Assembly: GCA_946550725.1 (NCBI GenBank)
Contig: CAMNQX010000002.1
Location: 1 to 64,000 of the forward strand
Direction: 5' to 3'
DNA length: 64,000 nucleotides
DNA from: an uncultured Clostridia bacterium
GTDB lineage: Bacteria > Bacillota > Clostridia > Oscillospirales > Oscillospiraceae
Of this stretch, positions 15,014-23,606 are shown one piece after another. Position 1 is the first letter of the stretch. Every line of letters starts with the position of its first letter. A program made the translations under genes and the position numbers. The notes below the pieces were generated by a model. The model was not told the DNA's origin. It ran no database searches and saw only the letters and a list, made by a program, of their open reading frames with translations.

Positions 15014-16288
15014 TCACATAAGCCGCATGGTGTTGGTATGGGACTGTTCTTCGTGGTCGTCCGGCTTGTGCCCCATGGCGATTTTCTTTTTTCGCTCTTC
15101 GGAGATGGTCTTACGGTCACCGTGTTCGGTTACTGAATCAACTGAAGGATTGGGCGCAGCAGATTGTTCCAGATGGCGGCCCCAGCGAACCAGAGCACCA
15201 GCAAGGTCACAAGGATCGGGATGGCCCACAGCCAGGCCAGCCTGGGCTGGGGAAAATGTATCCGGGGCAGAGAAAGCCGCCGCTCTTTCTTCTTCCCAAC
15301 CTGTTCGAGCCTCTGGCAAATCTCCACTGTCTCCTTCGTCAGCTTCTCGGACTGTGTAGTCATCGTTTCCATCGCAGAGTGCATCCTCTCCAGCAAACGG
15401 TATTGAGCGTTCAGGGTACGCATCAGGTGTGTCCACTGTTCCTCTGTGGGATAGGTGGAAGCTGGTGATGTCACCTCGCGTGGCTGATTCAGCTTCTTCA
15501 ATTCTTCGATGGAGCATTTCTGCTCGGATCTGGAATTCACACTCCATGACCTCCTTTCGGTATTTGTCCTCATGCAGTCGGTTGTCCCGGCACTTTTTCC
15601 CTTTGGGTGTGGTGTAGGTGATGCACTGCCGAGTGGGCTCCCACCGCACCTGATACCCCCACCGTTCCATCTCTCGGACGAACTCGGCGCTTGTCTTGGT
15701 CTTTCTCATACACAGGTCGATGGTAGCCATGAGCTGGAACTTCCAGCTCTCACCCCGGGCTGCCGAGCGGTATTCGCCGGGGCGCATCTTCTTGTCTTCG
15801 GTGTGCTTTTGAGGCGGCTTCAGTACGGTCAGACCATGAGCTTCGCAAATGGCGTCGCTGACCTTCCGTTGCCTTTGGAGGTCTGCGGCGTTCTGGTGGA
15901 GCTTGCACCCATCCTTCCAGCTCACACTGTTGACGATGAGGTGGTTGTGGATGTGGTTGGCATCTACATGGGTGGCTACTACCACCTCGAACTCCGGGAA
16001 CAGCTTTTTGGCCAGTTCCAGCCCTATGGCGTGGACTTCCTGCGGCGTTACATCCTCTGACGGGTCAAAGGACTGGACGAACTGGTAAAACATCCGACCG
16101 TCGGTTTTCTGGAACCGTCGCTTGGTGGTCATCATCTCATCGTAGGCGGACTGGGCCACGCAGTTCCAGCCAGTAACCAGTTTTCGTTCCTCCCACAGTG
16201 TTTTCTTCTCCTGTTTCACATAGTCCAGCGCCCGGCCCAGAGCGCCACGGCTCTGGGTCTTGTTCTTGATTGCTGTAAAGGTGGCCAT
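15014..16288 (-). CDS. Relaxase (MobA/VirD2 family)
   Basis: 424-aa DNA-nicking enzyme that starts conjugative transfer at oriT. The N-terminal domain has the metal-binding His triad HVDANHIHNHLIVNS (about 110-124); a catalytic Tyr near the N-terminus (YV in GRALDYVK) is plausible. The C-terminal region after residue 250 is low in recognisable motifs and ends KKIAMGHKPDDHEEQ. The ATG follows the MobC stop by one base. Its 3' third contains a second gene in another frame (15130-15540). No coupling protein is encoded nearby. Confidence 0.9.
   Translation of the reverse strand: MATFTAIKNKTQSRGALGRALDYVKQEKKTLWEERKLVTGWNCVAQSAYDEMMTTKRRFQKTDGRMFYQFVQSFDPSEDVTPQEVHAIGLELAKKLFPEFEVVVATHVDANHIHNHLIVNSVSWKDGCKLHQNAADLQRQRKVSDAICEAHGLTVLKPPQKHTEDKKMRPGEYRSAARGESWKFQLMATIDLCMRKTKTSAEFVREMERWGYQVRWEPTRQCITYTTPKGKKCRDNRLHEDKYRKEVMECEFQIRAEMLHRRIEEAESATRGDITSFHLSHRGTVDTPDAYPERSIPFAGEDALCDGNDDYTVREADEGDSGDLPEARTGWEEERAAAFSAPDTFSPAQAGLAVGHPDPCDLAGALVRWGRHLEQSAAPNPSVDSVTEHGDRKTISEERKKKIAMGHKPDDHEEQSHTNTMRLM
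15130..15540 (-). CDS. Overlapping coiled-coil/membrane-anchored protein inside the relaxase gene
   Basis: 136 aa, read in a different frame within the relaxase 3' region. A perfect GAAAGGAGG (15550-15558) lies 9 nt before the GTG at 15540. The protein looks real: a helical coiled coil (about 30-85, LLERMHSAMETMTTQSEKL and EICQRLEQVGKK), a basic Pro/Leu stretch and a clear TM segment (WLWAIPILVTLLVLWFAG). It could tether or regulate the relaxosome at the membrane; that is inference. Both frames are open for 411 bp. Confidence 0.65.
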   Translation of the reverse strand: MNSRSEQKCSIEELKKLNQPREVTSPASTYPTEEQWTHLMRTLNAQYRLLERMHSAMETMTTQSEKLTKETVEICQRLEQVGKKKERRLSLPRIHFPQPRLAWLWAIPILVTLLVLWFAGAAIWNNLLRPILQLIQ

Positions 16289-16289
16289 C

Positions 16290-16601
16290 TCACTTCACCA
16301 CCTTTGTGAGCTGGTTGACCTGCTCGTAGAGTTTGGCGTACCCATCCACCAGATCATCTCCTCGCAGGACTTTGAGCTTGCCCATGTTGGCCAGAGTGGT
16401 GAGCTGGTTCAGGTTTCTGCCCTGAGCTTTCAGTTCGCTCAGCACAGTGTCCAGACCATCTACCCGGACGATCTCCTTGCCCAGAGCGCAGATACACAGG
16501 TAGTTGGTGACGGTCATGTGGACCTCTGCCGCCAGCTCTTTGATCTTCTGCTTTGTTTGAGGTGTCATCCGCAGGGTGACGATCTCCGTTTTCTTCTGCA
16601 T
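16290..16601 (-). CDS. MobC-like relaxosome accessory protein
   Basis: 103 aa. The N-terminal ribbon-helix-helix segment (IVTLRMTPQTKQKIKELA) and the MobC-type motif GRNLNQLTTLANMGK near residue 62 fit plasmid mobilization proteins that bind oriT and help the relaxase. It is directly upstream of the relaxase (stop and start one base apart). Candidate oriT hairpins lie just upstream at 16605-16705. Confidence 0.85.
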   Translation of the reverse strand: MQKKTEIVTLRMTPQTKQKIKELAAEVHMTVTNYLCICALGKEIVRVDGLDTVLSELKAQGRNLNQLTTLANMGKLKVLRGDDLVDGYAKLYEQVNQLTKVVK

Positions 16602-16604
16602 TGT

Positions 16605-16705
16605 CCTTCCTTTCTCCCCCTTAGGGGGTTGGGGGGATCGGGGCAGCGCCCCGAATGCGTCCGGCGTATAGCCGGAGGCTATGCTTGCCCTACCGATTCG
16701 GTAGG
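16605..16705. other. Candidate oriT region
   Basis: The intergenic stretch upstream of mobC holds several hairpins: CGGGGC-ag-GCCCCG, TCCGGC-gtata-GCCGGA and a perfect 8-1-8 palindrome CCTACCGA-t-TCGGTAGG (16689-16705). The position next to mobC and the relaxase gene is typical for oriT, but no known nick site was recognised. Confidence 0.4.
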
Positions 16706-17097
16706 CCCTCTACTACTCCCACGCGCCGTCCCTTTGTGAGAGCCGTCTCTAACTCCAAACGGCGGAGTTGACTTTGGTGGTGCGCATCTACCACTTCCTC
16801 GGCGGGTAACACTGTGTAGCGCAGATTCCCGTTTCGCTTCATCCCGTCTTTGGTAATAACCGAGGTATTCTCGGTGTAGATCAGCCCCTTGTCCGCCAGC
16901 TCTCCGACGCACTTCTGCACCGTGTTTCGGCTCAGCCCTACCGCCTTCCCGATAGTGTCGTAGCTGGGGTAGCACTGGCAGGTCTTTCCGTTGGCGCACC
17001 GCTGGAGATAGCTGTACACCAGAAATGCGCTGGAGGACAGACCCAACTCAAAAATTGCATTGGGAAGATAGAAACAATTACCTTGTGCCTTGCTCAC
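16690..17097 (-). CDS. Helix-turn-helix (HTH_36-like) protein
   Basis: 135 aa with a winged-helix domain at about 15-85 (SSSAFLVYSYLQRCAN, CQCYPSYDTIGKAVGLSRNT, ELADKGLIYTE). Such proteins are common on mobilizable elements and often relate to replication initiators. It starts with GTG after GGGAGGTG and overlaps the excisionase-like gene by 4 bp (GTGA). Its last codons run into the 16689-16705 palindrome. Confidence 0.8.
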   Translation of the reverse strand: MSKAQGNCFYLPNAIFELGLSSSAFLVYSYLQRCANGKTCQCYPSYDTIGKAVGLSRNTVQKCVGELADKGLIYTENTSVITKDGMKRNGNLRYTVLPAEEVVDAHHQSQLRRLELETALTKGRRVGVVEGLPNR

Positions 17098-17309
17098 TGT
17101 GTGTCACCTCCCGCTGTATGTTCCTCTATCCACTGGATGAAGTTCTCCTTGGGCACTACCATGCGACTGCCAATTTTCAAAACTGGAAATCCAGCTTCGT
17201 GCATTAGCTCATAGGCGCTGGACGGAGCAATACCCAGCACCGCCGACACCATCTCGGCGTTGAGGAACAGCGGCAGGTCGTCGTAGGACTTGTACTTTAA
17301 TTCTTTCAC
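17094..17309 (-). CDS. Excisionase-family DNA-binding protein
   Basis: 71 aa, HTH_17/MerR-like fold: DLPLFLNAEMVSAVLGIAPS, SAYELMHEAGFPVLKIGSR, VVPKENFIQWIEEH. It starts with GTG after GAAAGGAG. It would bend DNA to favour excision or act as a regulator. It is the first gene of the leftward mobility operon with a promoter at 17366-17394. Confidence 0.85.
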   Translation of the reverse strand: MKELKYKSYDDLPLFLNAEMVSAVLGIAPSSAYELMHEAGFPVLKIGSRMVVPKENFIQWIEEHTAGGDTQ

Positions 17310-17365
17310 AGTGTCACTCCTTTCGTTTTTGTTATTATGTTCTTCGTTCTCTATCTCTGCGGCTC

Positions 17366-17394
17366 ATGGTAACACCGCTCTTGACATTCGTCAA
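17366..17394 (-). promoter_or_regulatory. Leftward promoter of the mobility operon
   Basis: TTGACG (17389-17394), 17-nt spacer, TACCAT (17366-17371) on the minus strand. Its -35 interlocks with that of the rightward promoter in the near-palindrome TTGACattcGTCAA. Confidence 0.6.
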
Positions 17395-17409
17395 TAGGTT
17401 TTGTATCAT
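17381..17409 (+). promoter_or_regulatory. Rightward promoter of the DUF6076 gene
   Basis: TTGACA (17381-17386), 17-nt spacer, TATCAT (17404-17409), 56 nt before the start at 17465. The overlap with the leftward -35 suggests one regulator switches both. Confidence 0.7.
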
Positions 17410-17464
17410 ATAGGCACATACACTATATCGTCTGAGTTACATTATCTACTGGGAGGACACCGCC

Positions 17465-18340
17465 ATGGGCGTTCTGGGAAAAGACCTGTTTGATATTCAC
17501 CGCCCCCGCACCCACGTGAAGGTGCAGTTCGGAACAGAGGGCTACTGGGTGGAGGACGATCCCACCATGATCCCCTACGGTGCCGCGCTGACTGAGCTGC
17601 TTAATTACGACGGCTGCGACACCGCTATGCTTCACAACAGGATCGTGCGTCTTTACCTCTCCAATAGCGAGGACGTGACAGCGATCCGGGAACGCTATGC
17701 CTGGTTTTTGGAGGACACCTTCCCGCCAGTCTTTGAGAAAAAGAAAGGCCAGAGGAAAAAACCTCTGGCGCAGCGGATCTATGAGCGTGGATTGGACGGT
17801 TTGGTGAGCGGTGTTAGCCTGGGGAAGTCCCCAGAGGTAGACGCGCCCCAGGTGAACATCCAGTACGCTGTGTTGGAGGTAGACGAGGAGCACCATGAGC
17901 TGGTGGAGAAGCTGTACTTTGACCGGCTGGCGGATTTCGTCTACGTGGAACTGATGCGCGGCTTGCAGCGCGGCTTTGTGCCCAAGCGGTGCGCCAACTG
18001 CGGGCGGTGGTTTTTGCAGACGCCGGGTGCCAGCTACAACTACTGCGACCAGCCAGCGCCCAACAGCGAGGAGGGCAAGACCTGCCGGGAGGTGGGTTCC
18101 ACCAAGAGCTTCCGGGCCAAGGTGCTAAACCACCCGGTCTGGGCCATCCACCAACGGGCTTATAAAAAATACTTTGCCCGCACCAAGAAGGGCACTATGA
18201 CTAAGGCGGAGTTCCTGGCCTGGGAGACGGAGTCCGAGCGGCTCCGGGACGAGGCATTGGCTGAGTACGACCGAGCGAAGACAGAGAAGGAGAAAGCCGC
18301 CATTGTAAAGAGGCTACGGGAGGAATTGAACAGAGCGTAA
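17465..18340 (+). CDS. DUF6076-family protein with zinc-ribbon-like Cys cluster
   Basis: 291 aa, soluble. The C-terminal half has a metal-binding-like cluster, KRCANCGRWFLQ, then YNYCDQP and KTCREVGS (about 177-220), followed by charged helices (TKAEFLAWETESERL). The family is frequent on Clostridial integrative elements; function unknown. GGGAGGAC precedes the ATG. It is the only rightward gene in the mobility half and ends in a terminator. Confidence 0.78.
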   Translation: MGVLGKDLFDIHRPRTHVKVQFGTEGYWVEDDPTMIPYGAALTELLNYDGCDTAMLHNRIVRLYLSNSEDVTAIRERYAWFLEDTFPPVFEKKKGQRKKPLAQRIYERGLDGLVSGVSLGKSPEVDAPQVNIQYAVLEVDEEHHELVEKLYFDRLADFVYVELMRGLQRGFVPKRCANCGRWFLQTPGASYNYCDQPAPNSEEGKTCREVGSTKSFRAKVLNHPVWAIHQRAYKKYFARTKKGTMTKAEFLAWETESERLRDEALAEYDRAKTEKEKAAIVKRLREELNRA

Positions 18341-18349
18341 TGTTAGGGC

Positions 18350-18379
18350 AAGGCCGGGAGCGTTTGCTCCTGGCCTTTT
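18350..18379 (+). terminator. Intrinsic terminator after DUF6076 gene
   Basis: 12-bp stem AAGGCCGGGAGC / GCTCCTGGCCTT (one G-T pair), loop gttt, then TTTT. Confidence 0.8.
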
Positions 18380-18435
18380 CATTTATTTACTGCATAGCAA
18401 TTTTTGACCGTTCCTCACATGTCATAGCATTGGAA

Positions 18436-18462
18436 AGCCCCACAGCCTTGCGGCCGTGGGGC
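18436..18462 (-). terminator. Possible terminator after the element SLH gene
   Basis: Hairpin with arms AGCCCCAC..GCC and GGC..GTGGGGCT; on the minus strand only TTT follows, so termination strength is doubtful. Confidence 0.4.
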
Positions 18463-18508
18463 TTCCACAGGAAGGAAGGATGTTCGCGCTATCCAGCGCT
18501 GAGATAGG

Positions 18509-21500
18509 TTACTTCAGTAGGGCGATGAACCGGTCCAGCATCACGGCCACTTCCGCGCGGGTGACGTTGGTGGTGGGATCGAGAACGTTGCCGCCCTTGC
18601 CCTGGAGGATGCCGCTCTCCACACACCAGGCCACGCCGTCCACGGCCCAGTCGCCGGTGGTATCGCCGTCGGCGAAGGCTTCCAGTGCCTTGGCGTCCGC
18701 CTTGGTGTCCAGACCGATGAGCTTGGCGTAGCGGACCAGCATCACCGCAAGCTGCTCACGGGTAATGATTTGGTCGGGGGCAAAGAGTTCTTCGGTCATT
18801 CCCTTTACCACGCCGGTCTTGGCCGCCCAAGCCACACCCTCGGTGTAATACTTGCCCTCGGCAACATCCTTGAAGGTCACTTCGTAGTCAGTCTTGCCTT
18901 GGGACAGGCAGTGCAGGACGGTAGCCAACTGGCCGCGGCTCATGGGGGCGACCATGTCGAACTTGTTGTTGCCGATGCCCTTCACCAGTTCCAGGGCGGC
19001 CGCGTTGTGAATTGCTTCGTCCGCCCAGTGTCCCTCGGGCACGTCGTCAAAGCGGGTCTCGGGGGCGGGAATGGCGGCGGGAATTTCGACTTTTGCCAAT
19101 TCCTCGCCCTCGGGATCGGTGACGGTGATGGTCACGTCGCCGTCCTTGGTGGTGATGGTCTCGGACTTGGTGCCATCGGGCTGCTCCACGGTCACGGTCT
19201 TGGAGCCGTCGGGCTTGGTGACGGTGGTCACCTTCGTGCCGTCCTCCCGGGTCTCGGTCTTGGTGGTATCAGTGGGAGTGGACGGACGGCTGCTTCCGCT
19301 GGACGAACCTCCCGTCCCACTTCCGCCAGACGAGGCGCGGGTAATGGTGACTGTGTAGGTCTTCGCGGCCGCTCCAGATGTGATTTGGATGGTCACGATG
19401 TTTTCGCCTACGTTCAGCGCCACATCGCCGTTCTCGCAGACCGTGTCCCCCTGTTTCACCTCCACTGTCGCGCCAGCCTGCGCGGCGACTGCGGTCACTT
19501 TCACCTGCGCCGTGCCGTTCGGCACGCTGGCCGTATACTCGTGCACAGCGGGATCAAAGGCAGGCGTCAGGGACCCCGCCGACAGGCTCAGTTCCGACAG
19601 GTCCGCGTGATCGGGAACGAGCACGGAGATCGCGTCTTCCAGCGCTGCACGGAGCGCGTCAATCTCCGTTTGGGAGGCAGTCTTCAAGAAGTCCTCGTTG
19701 GTGGCGGAGGCCAGCTTCCAGCGCAGGTTATCCACCGCATAGCGGTCCTTGTCCTCCGTTTGAGACAAGACTGTCTCTGCCCGTTGGACCGTTTCCTCCA
19801 AGGCGGAACGATCCACCGCAAAGGTCCCGCCGGCCAGCAATTCGCTGATGACATAGGTGTCTCCGTAGCCCTCCAACAGGACCAGTCGGAAACGCAAAGC
19901 CGTGACCGGCTGCTCCAGCGCCAACGTCACTCCTTCAAAATTGGGCACCGTGCCCCGGTAGGCCAGTGTCCATTCACCCGCCTCCTGCCACTCGCTTCCG
20001 TCCCAGTGCTGCAGCTTGGCCCGCTTTACCGCCGAGGCAAGCGGCTGGTCGGCGATCAGTGTCAAAGACGACAGGGTATAGGGCTGGCCATACTCCAAAA
20101 GGATACTTCCCTCCCCCTGAGACGGCCGCAGCTCCAAACGGGTGGCCAGCTGCCGGTCCACCAGGCAGAAGGGGGTCCCCGCTGCGGCCTCGGCCTCCTC
20201 CAGGCTTACTTCCGGCAACGCCTCTCCATCCACCCGAGGATTCTGGCTTTGGATCAGTATCTCCAACCCCTGGTCCACGGCGGCCATTTGCTTCAGCAGC
20301 TCCGCCTCGGTCAAATCGGGCTGGTCCAGCGCGGAGATCGCCTGAGAGACCACCGCTTGGAATTGGTCTACCGCCGCTTGCGGGAACTCGCCGGGGCGGT
20401 TGCCCACCAATACGCCGTCTACATATTTTTGCCCGGCGCGGATCGCGTCATAGAGCGGCTTGATCTCCTTGATGACCTCGCCCCGGGGTTCCATATGGCG
20501 CATGCAGACCTTGTTGCTCCAAGCGTGATACGCCGAGGTGACATAGACCCGCAGCTTGGTGCACTCCATAGGCTGGGAAAACACCATGGTCAGCCACTCT
20601 CCATCCGGGCTGTCATCAGAAGCGCCATTACTCCCCGCCGCGGACTTCCACGGCACCGTCACATTCTGCTCGCCCTCGTGCCACTCGCCGTCCGCGTAGT
20701 AGGAGAAGCTCAGCGTCCGCACCGCCTGGCTCTTGGGCCACCAGCCCAGAAGATCCATGGAATAGATCTTCACCTGGTCCACATAGTTGTACTCAAAATA
20801 CGCGTCCGTCATGGTGTCGGCGCCGGAGTAGAAGTCAAAGTCCGACGTTCCGCTGACCAGCGTCTGCGGGTTGCCGGAAGTGGTCAGGCCATGGAGCGTG
20901 ATCTCCGGCTCGTTCAGTGTTCCGGGCAAATTGACCGCGTCCAGGAACTCTTTTTGGGCGTCTTCCAGCGTCTCCACCGCTTGCGCGTACTCCGCATCCG
21001 AAGCGGAGGTCCCATCCAAAACGTCCTGCGCCGCTTGGATTGCGGCGGAATACGCATCATAGACATCCTGGCTGTATTGATAGGGCGCGTCTCCCACCAC
21101 CGCACCGTCCAGCACCTCTTGCGCAGCGTCAATAGCCTCCGACAGTCTCACCTGCGCCCCCAAGTCCAGCCTGGGCGCCATGGATCGCATACAGCATTTA
21201 GAGCTCCACGCGGTATAGGTGCTGTTGACCACGATACGGAACTGACTGCACGTCACAGCTTGGGAGAGATCAAAGGAAATGGAAATGGGACCATTTACAC
21301 TGGCGTCCACGCCCCAGGGCACGGTGACGTTCGCGTCGCCGTCCTGCCAGTTCTCCCCGTCATAATAGCGGAAGGAGACTTCCTTGACGCCCTGGGCGCC
21401 GGGCCACCAGCCCACCATGCTCACGCCGTCGATTTTGACTTCCTTCCCGTAGTCATACTCAAACCACGTCTCGCCCGCCGCCATTTTCTCGGTGTCGGGG

Positions 21501-21850
21501 GTGAAGTTCACATCCTTGCTTGTATTTTCCGGGGTTTCCACCAGCCGGGCCATGTAGTCGGCGGCGGAAAGGTTGGCGTCATTTCCCTCTTGATTCAGTT
21601 CGGCCCCTTGAATGGAGACCGTGATGGTGTCATTCGCCGCCAGGACCGCCCTGCCGTCCTCCCGGACAAACGCGTTCTCCTCTTCTGCCATCGGAAATGC
21701 TACAACGGCCTCTTGGACAAACACACCCGCCTCTTCGCCACTCGGGATCGCTTCCAGCTCCTCCCGTTCAAAAGCCAGGCCGGACGTGCTCAACAGCAGG
21801 GTTGCGGACAAAGCTCCGCAGAGTACCCTCCGGAAATTGTTCCACTTCAT
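18509..21850 (-). CDS. SLH-domain surface protein with duplicated discoidin-like modules (mobile-element cargo)
   Basis: 1113 aa. Signal peptide (1-26). Two related beta-sandwich modules at about 72-230 and 310-465 share the pattern GWWPxxQxV, SFxYYxxGxW and NVTVPW and look like discoidin-type carbohydrate-binding units. Each is followed by a FIVAR-like helical hairpin (SEAIDAAQEVLDG, AIRAGQKYVDGVL). A third sandwich (about 560-690) and a cadherin-like domain (about 757-850) follow. After a Ser/Gly linker and a Thr-rich repeat (about 860-930) come three SLH repeats (935-1113) that bind pyruvylated cell-wall polymer. It is 14 bp downstream of the DUF4832 gene. The C-terminal 260 residues nearly match the protein at 34291-40824. 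Confidence 0.88.
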   Translation of the reverse strand: MKWNNFRRVLCGALSATLLLSTSGLAFEREELEAIPSGEEAGVFVQEAVVAFPMAEEENAFVREDGRAVLAANDTITVSIQGAELNQEGNDANLSAADYMARLVETPENTSKDVNFTPDTEKMAAGETWFEYDYGKEVKIDGVSMVGWWPGAQGVKEVSFRYYDGENWQDGDANVTVPWGVDASVNGPISISFDLSQAVTCSQFRIVVNSTYTAWSSKCCMRSMAPRLDLGAQVRLSEAIDAAQEVLDGAVVGDAPYQYSQDVYDAYSAAIQAAQDVLDGTSASDAEYAQAVETLEDAQKEFLDAVNLPGTLNEPEITLHGLTTSGNPQTLVSGTSDFDFYSGADTMTDAYFEYNYVDQVKIYSMDLLGWWPKSQAVRTLSFSYYADGEWHEGEQNVTVPWKSAAGSNGASDDSPDGEWLTMVFSQPMECTKLRVYVTSAYHAWSNKVCMRHMEPRGEVIKEIKPLYDAIRAGQKYVDGVLVGNRPGEFPQAAVDQFQAVVSQAISALDQPDLTEAELLKQMAAVDQGLEILIQSQNPRVDGEALPEVSLEEAEAAAGTPFCLVDRQLATRLELRPSQGEGSILLEYGQPYTLSSLTLIADQPLASAVKRAKLQHWDGSEWQEAGEWTLAYRGTVPNFEGVTLALEQPVTALRFRLVLLEGYGDTYVISELLAGGTFAVDRSALEETVQRAETVLSQTEDKDRYAVDNLRWKLASATNEDFLKTASQTEIDALRAALEDAISVLVPDHADLSELSLSAGSLTPAFDPAVHEYTASVPNGTAQVKVTAVAAQAGATVEVKQGDTVCENGDVALNVGENIVTIQITSGAAAKTYTVTITRASSGGSGTGGSSSGSSRPSTPTDTTKTETREDGTKVTTVTKPDGSKTVTVEQPDGTKSETITTKDGDVTITVTDPEGEELAKVEIPAAIPAPETRFDDVPEGHWADEAIHNAAALELVKGIGNNKFDMVAPMSRGQLATVLHCLSQGKTDYEVTFKDVAEGKYYTEGVAWAAKTGVVKGMTEELFAPDQIITREQLAVMLVRYAKLIGLDTKADAKALEAFADGDTTGDWAVDGVAWCVESGILQGKGGNVLDPTTNVTRAEVAVMLDRFIALLK

Positions 21851-21864
21851 TGTCTTCCCCTCCC

Positions 21865-23376
21865 TTACAGATCGCCCAGAACGTGATAGCCGTTCCAGAC
21901 CTCCATGTGGTTTGCCAGCCGGACCGGGGTACCGTCATCCGCCTCGCCCCGCAGAGCCAGCCGGTACATCCTCTCGCTGTCCGGTTTGGTCAGCGTCAGC
22001 TCTACCGTCTGAGAAACACCGGGCTGCAGCTCGCTCAAGGGGCAGACTTCTTTGCTGTCCACCTCATTCCCCTGCACATCCAGCAGCACCAATCGGATGT
22101 CCTTCAGACCCAGAGGTGCGGCAAAGCCGTAGTTCTTCAGCTTGAGGTCAACGGATACCTCCGCCCCGTTCACGGTCGTCTCCGCGCCTTCGCAGGCCAG
22201 ATAGTAGCCCAAATAGTCCCGGATATAGTCGTACATCGTCCGGGGCAGATTGTTCCCCTCACGGTCCAAAAACCAGTTCTCGTTGTAGGGCAGATCGTTG
22301 GCGTCCAGAATTTTGGGGTTGACGTACTCCTTCTGCCAGTCGGACATGGAGTAGATGTCCCCGGCGTGATTCTCCTTACCCTCCTTATAGTTGTGGGTCA
22401 GGCTCAGGGAGGTGAAATGGTGGTCGGCCAGACGCTGGGCCATGAGAATGGCGTTGATGCTCTTGCCGCCGGTGTAGGTCTTGTTGGCGCTGCCCCAGAT
22501 CATCTCACCGTCTACCAGCGCGTTGGCCGACTCGTCGTGTACCTTCTTCCACAGCGCCGAGCTGGGATCGCCCCCGGCGGTATTCCAGCCGTGAGGCGTG
22601 CCGATCAAAAAGTCATCGTGGAAGCCTACCCGGTCATAATTCGGATCATCCGGCGTGATGTTATCGTATTTGAGATAATGATACCGGACCTGAAGGTACA
22701 TATCCTCTGGGATGTTGGCAAGCACCGCGTCAAAAATGCGTTTTTCATTGGCCTCGCCGATTCGGTCCAACGCGTTGCCGTCGCACTCTCCCCACGCTCC
22801 GATCAAGCCAAGCTGGAACACATGGATCTGGCTCTCGTGAGCCGCGATCCAGTCCTTGAGCTGGGCCAGATGAGCCAACACCTGATCCGTGTCCGGCTCC
22901 TGCGTCAGGGGGTTGGCATCGTCCGAAATATACGCAAACCGAAGCACGGCTTTCAGATTGTACTTTTCCAACTCATCGAAATAGTTGTTCATCCGGGTAA
23001 AGGCCGCCTCGTCCAGATCCTTGTCCTTATAGCCCGTCAGGTAAAAATACACCTGAACAAGCTGAGGATGGTCGGAGCCATACAACGCGATCTCGTCGTG
23101 GAGCTGGGCGATGGCGTCCTCATCCGCATGCTCGAACACGCTGTTCCCTGTGGCCACGTCCAGATAGACTTCCATTCGCAGTCCACGGTCCGGATTGTAG
23201 GACAAAAGCTCTGTCTCATCTCCGGTCATCGCGGCGGGCGTCAAATCGTAGTGCCGGATCTCTGCCGACGCCCCCGCCGAGAAGATGCCGAAAAGCACGC
23301 CCGCCAGCAGCGTCACCGCTATGCCCAGTGCAAAAAAGCGGCTTCTTCCTCCTCGGTCACAATTCCACTTTTTCAT
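21865..23376 (-). CDS. Secreted DUF4874/DUF4832 protein
   Basis: 503 aa with an N-terminal anchor or signal (about 15-38). The DUF4874 part (about 45-210) starts at LLSYNPDRGLRMEVYLD and is followed by DUF4832 (about 215-500; HDDFLIGTPHGW, EMIWGSANKTY, YYLACEG). The two domains form a TIM-barrel plus beta-sandwich and are taken to be glycoside-hydrolase-like; HVFQLGLIGAWGECDG may hold an acidic catalytic residue. TGGAGGAG lies before the ATG at 23376. It is in an operon with the SLH protein and just downstream of an AraC regulator on the same strand. Confidence 0.83.
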   Translation of the reverse strand: MKKWNCDRGGRSRFFALGIAVTLLAGVLFGIFSAGASAEIRHYDLTPAAMTGDETELLSYNPDRGLRMEVYLDVATGNSVFEHADEDAIAQLHDEIALYGSDHPQLVQVYFYLTGYKDKDLDEAAFTRMNNYFDELEKYNLKAVLRFAYISDDANPLTQEPDTDQVLAHLAQLKDWIAAHESQIHVFQLGLIGAWGECDGNALDRIGEANEKRIFDAVLANIPEDMYLQVRYHYLKYDNITPDDPNYDRVGFHDDFLIGTPHGWNTAGGDPSSALWKKVHDESANALVDGEMIWGSANKTYTGGKSINAILMAQRLADHHFTSLSLTHNYKEGKENHAGDIYSMSDWQKEYVNPKILDANDLPYNENWFLDREGNNLPRTMYDYIRDYLGYYLACEGAETTVNGAEVSVDLKLKNYGFAAPLGLKDIRLVLLDVQGNEVDSKEVCPLSELQPGVSQTVELTLTKPDSERMYRLALRGEADDGTPVRLANHMEVWNGYHVLGDL

Positions 23377-23552
23377 GATTGTCTCCTCCATTCAGGCCCT
23401 TTCTTGCTTCTTCGGCCCTAATTGATGCTTTTACTTTAGCAAACCGGCCTTATGCCAGTCGTGCATTTTTGAGTGGAAAACAGGCCCTTTGTGTAAAATT
23501 AGGAGGTAAAGTTTCTTTGCCTTGTGTTTGGGAGAGCTGCTCAAGGGCGCAA

Positions 23553-23584
23553 AAAAGGCCGGGGAAGCTGGCTCCCCGGCCTTT
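23553..23584 (-). terminator. Intrinsic terminator after the AraC gene
   Basis: 12-bp stem AAAGGCCGGGGA / TCCCCGGCCTTT; on the minus strand it is followed by a T-rich run. It isolates the AraC gene from the DUF4832 operon. Confidence 0.85.
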
Positions 23585-23606
23585 CGTTCCTTCGAAAATT
23601 CTCCTG

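Noticed and set aside
14781-15017. 78-codon minus-strand frame between the relaxase and DUF6809
   Set aside because: It lacks a ribosome site, overlaps DUF6809 in another frame and has no recognisable pattern; only its first 40 codons fall in the gap.
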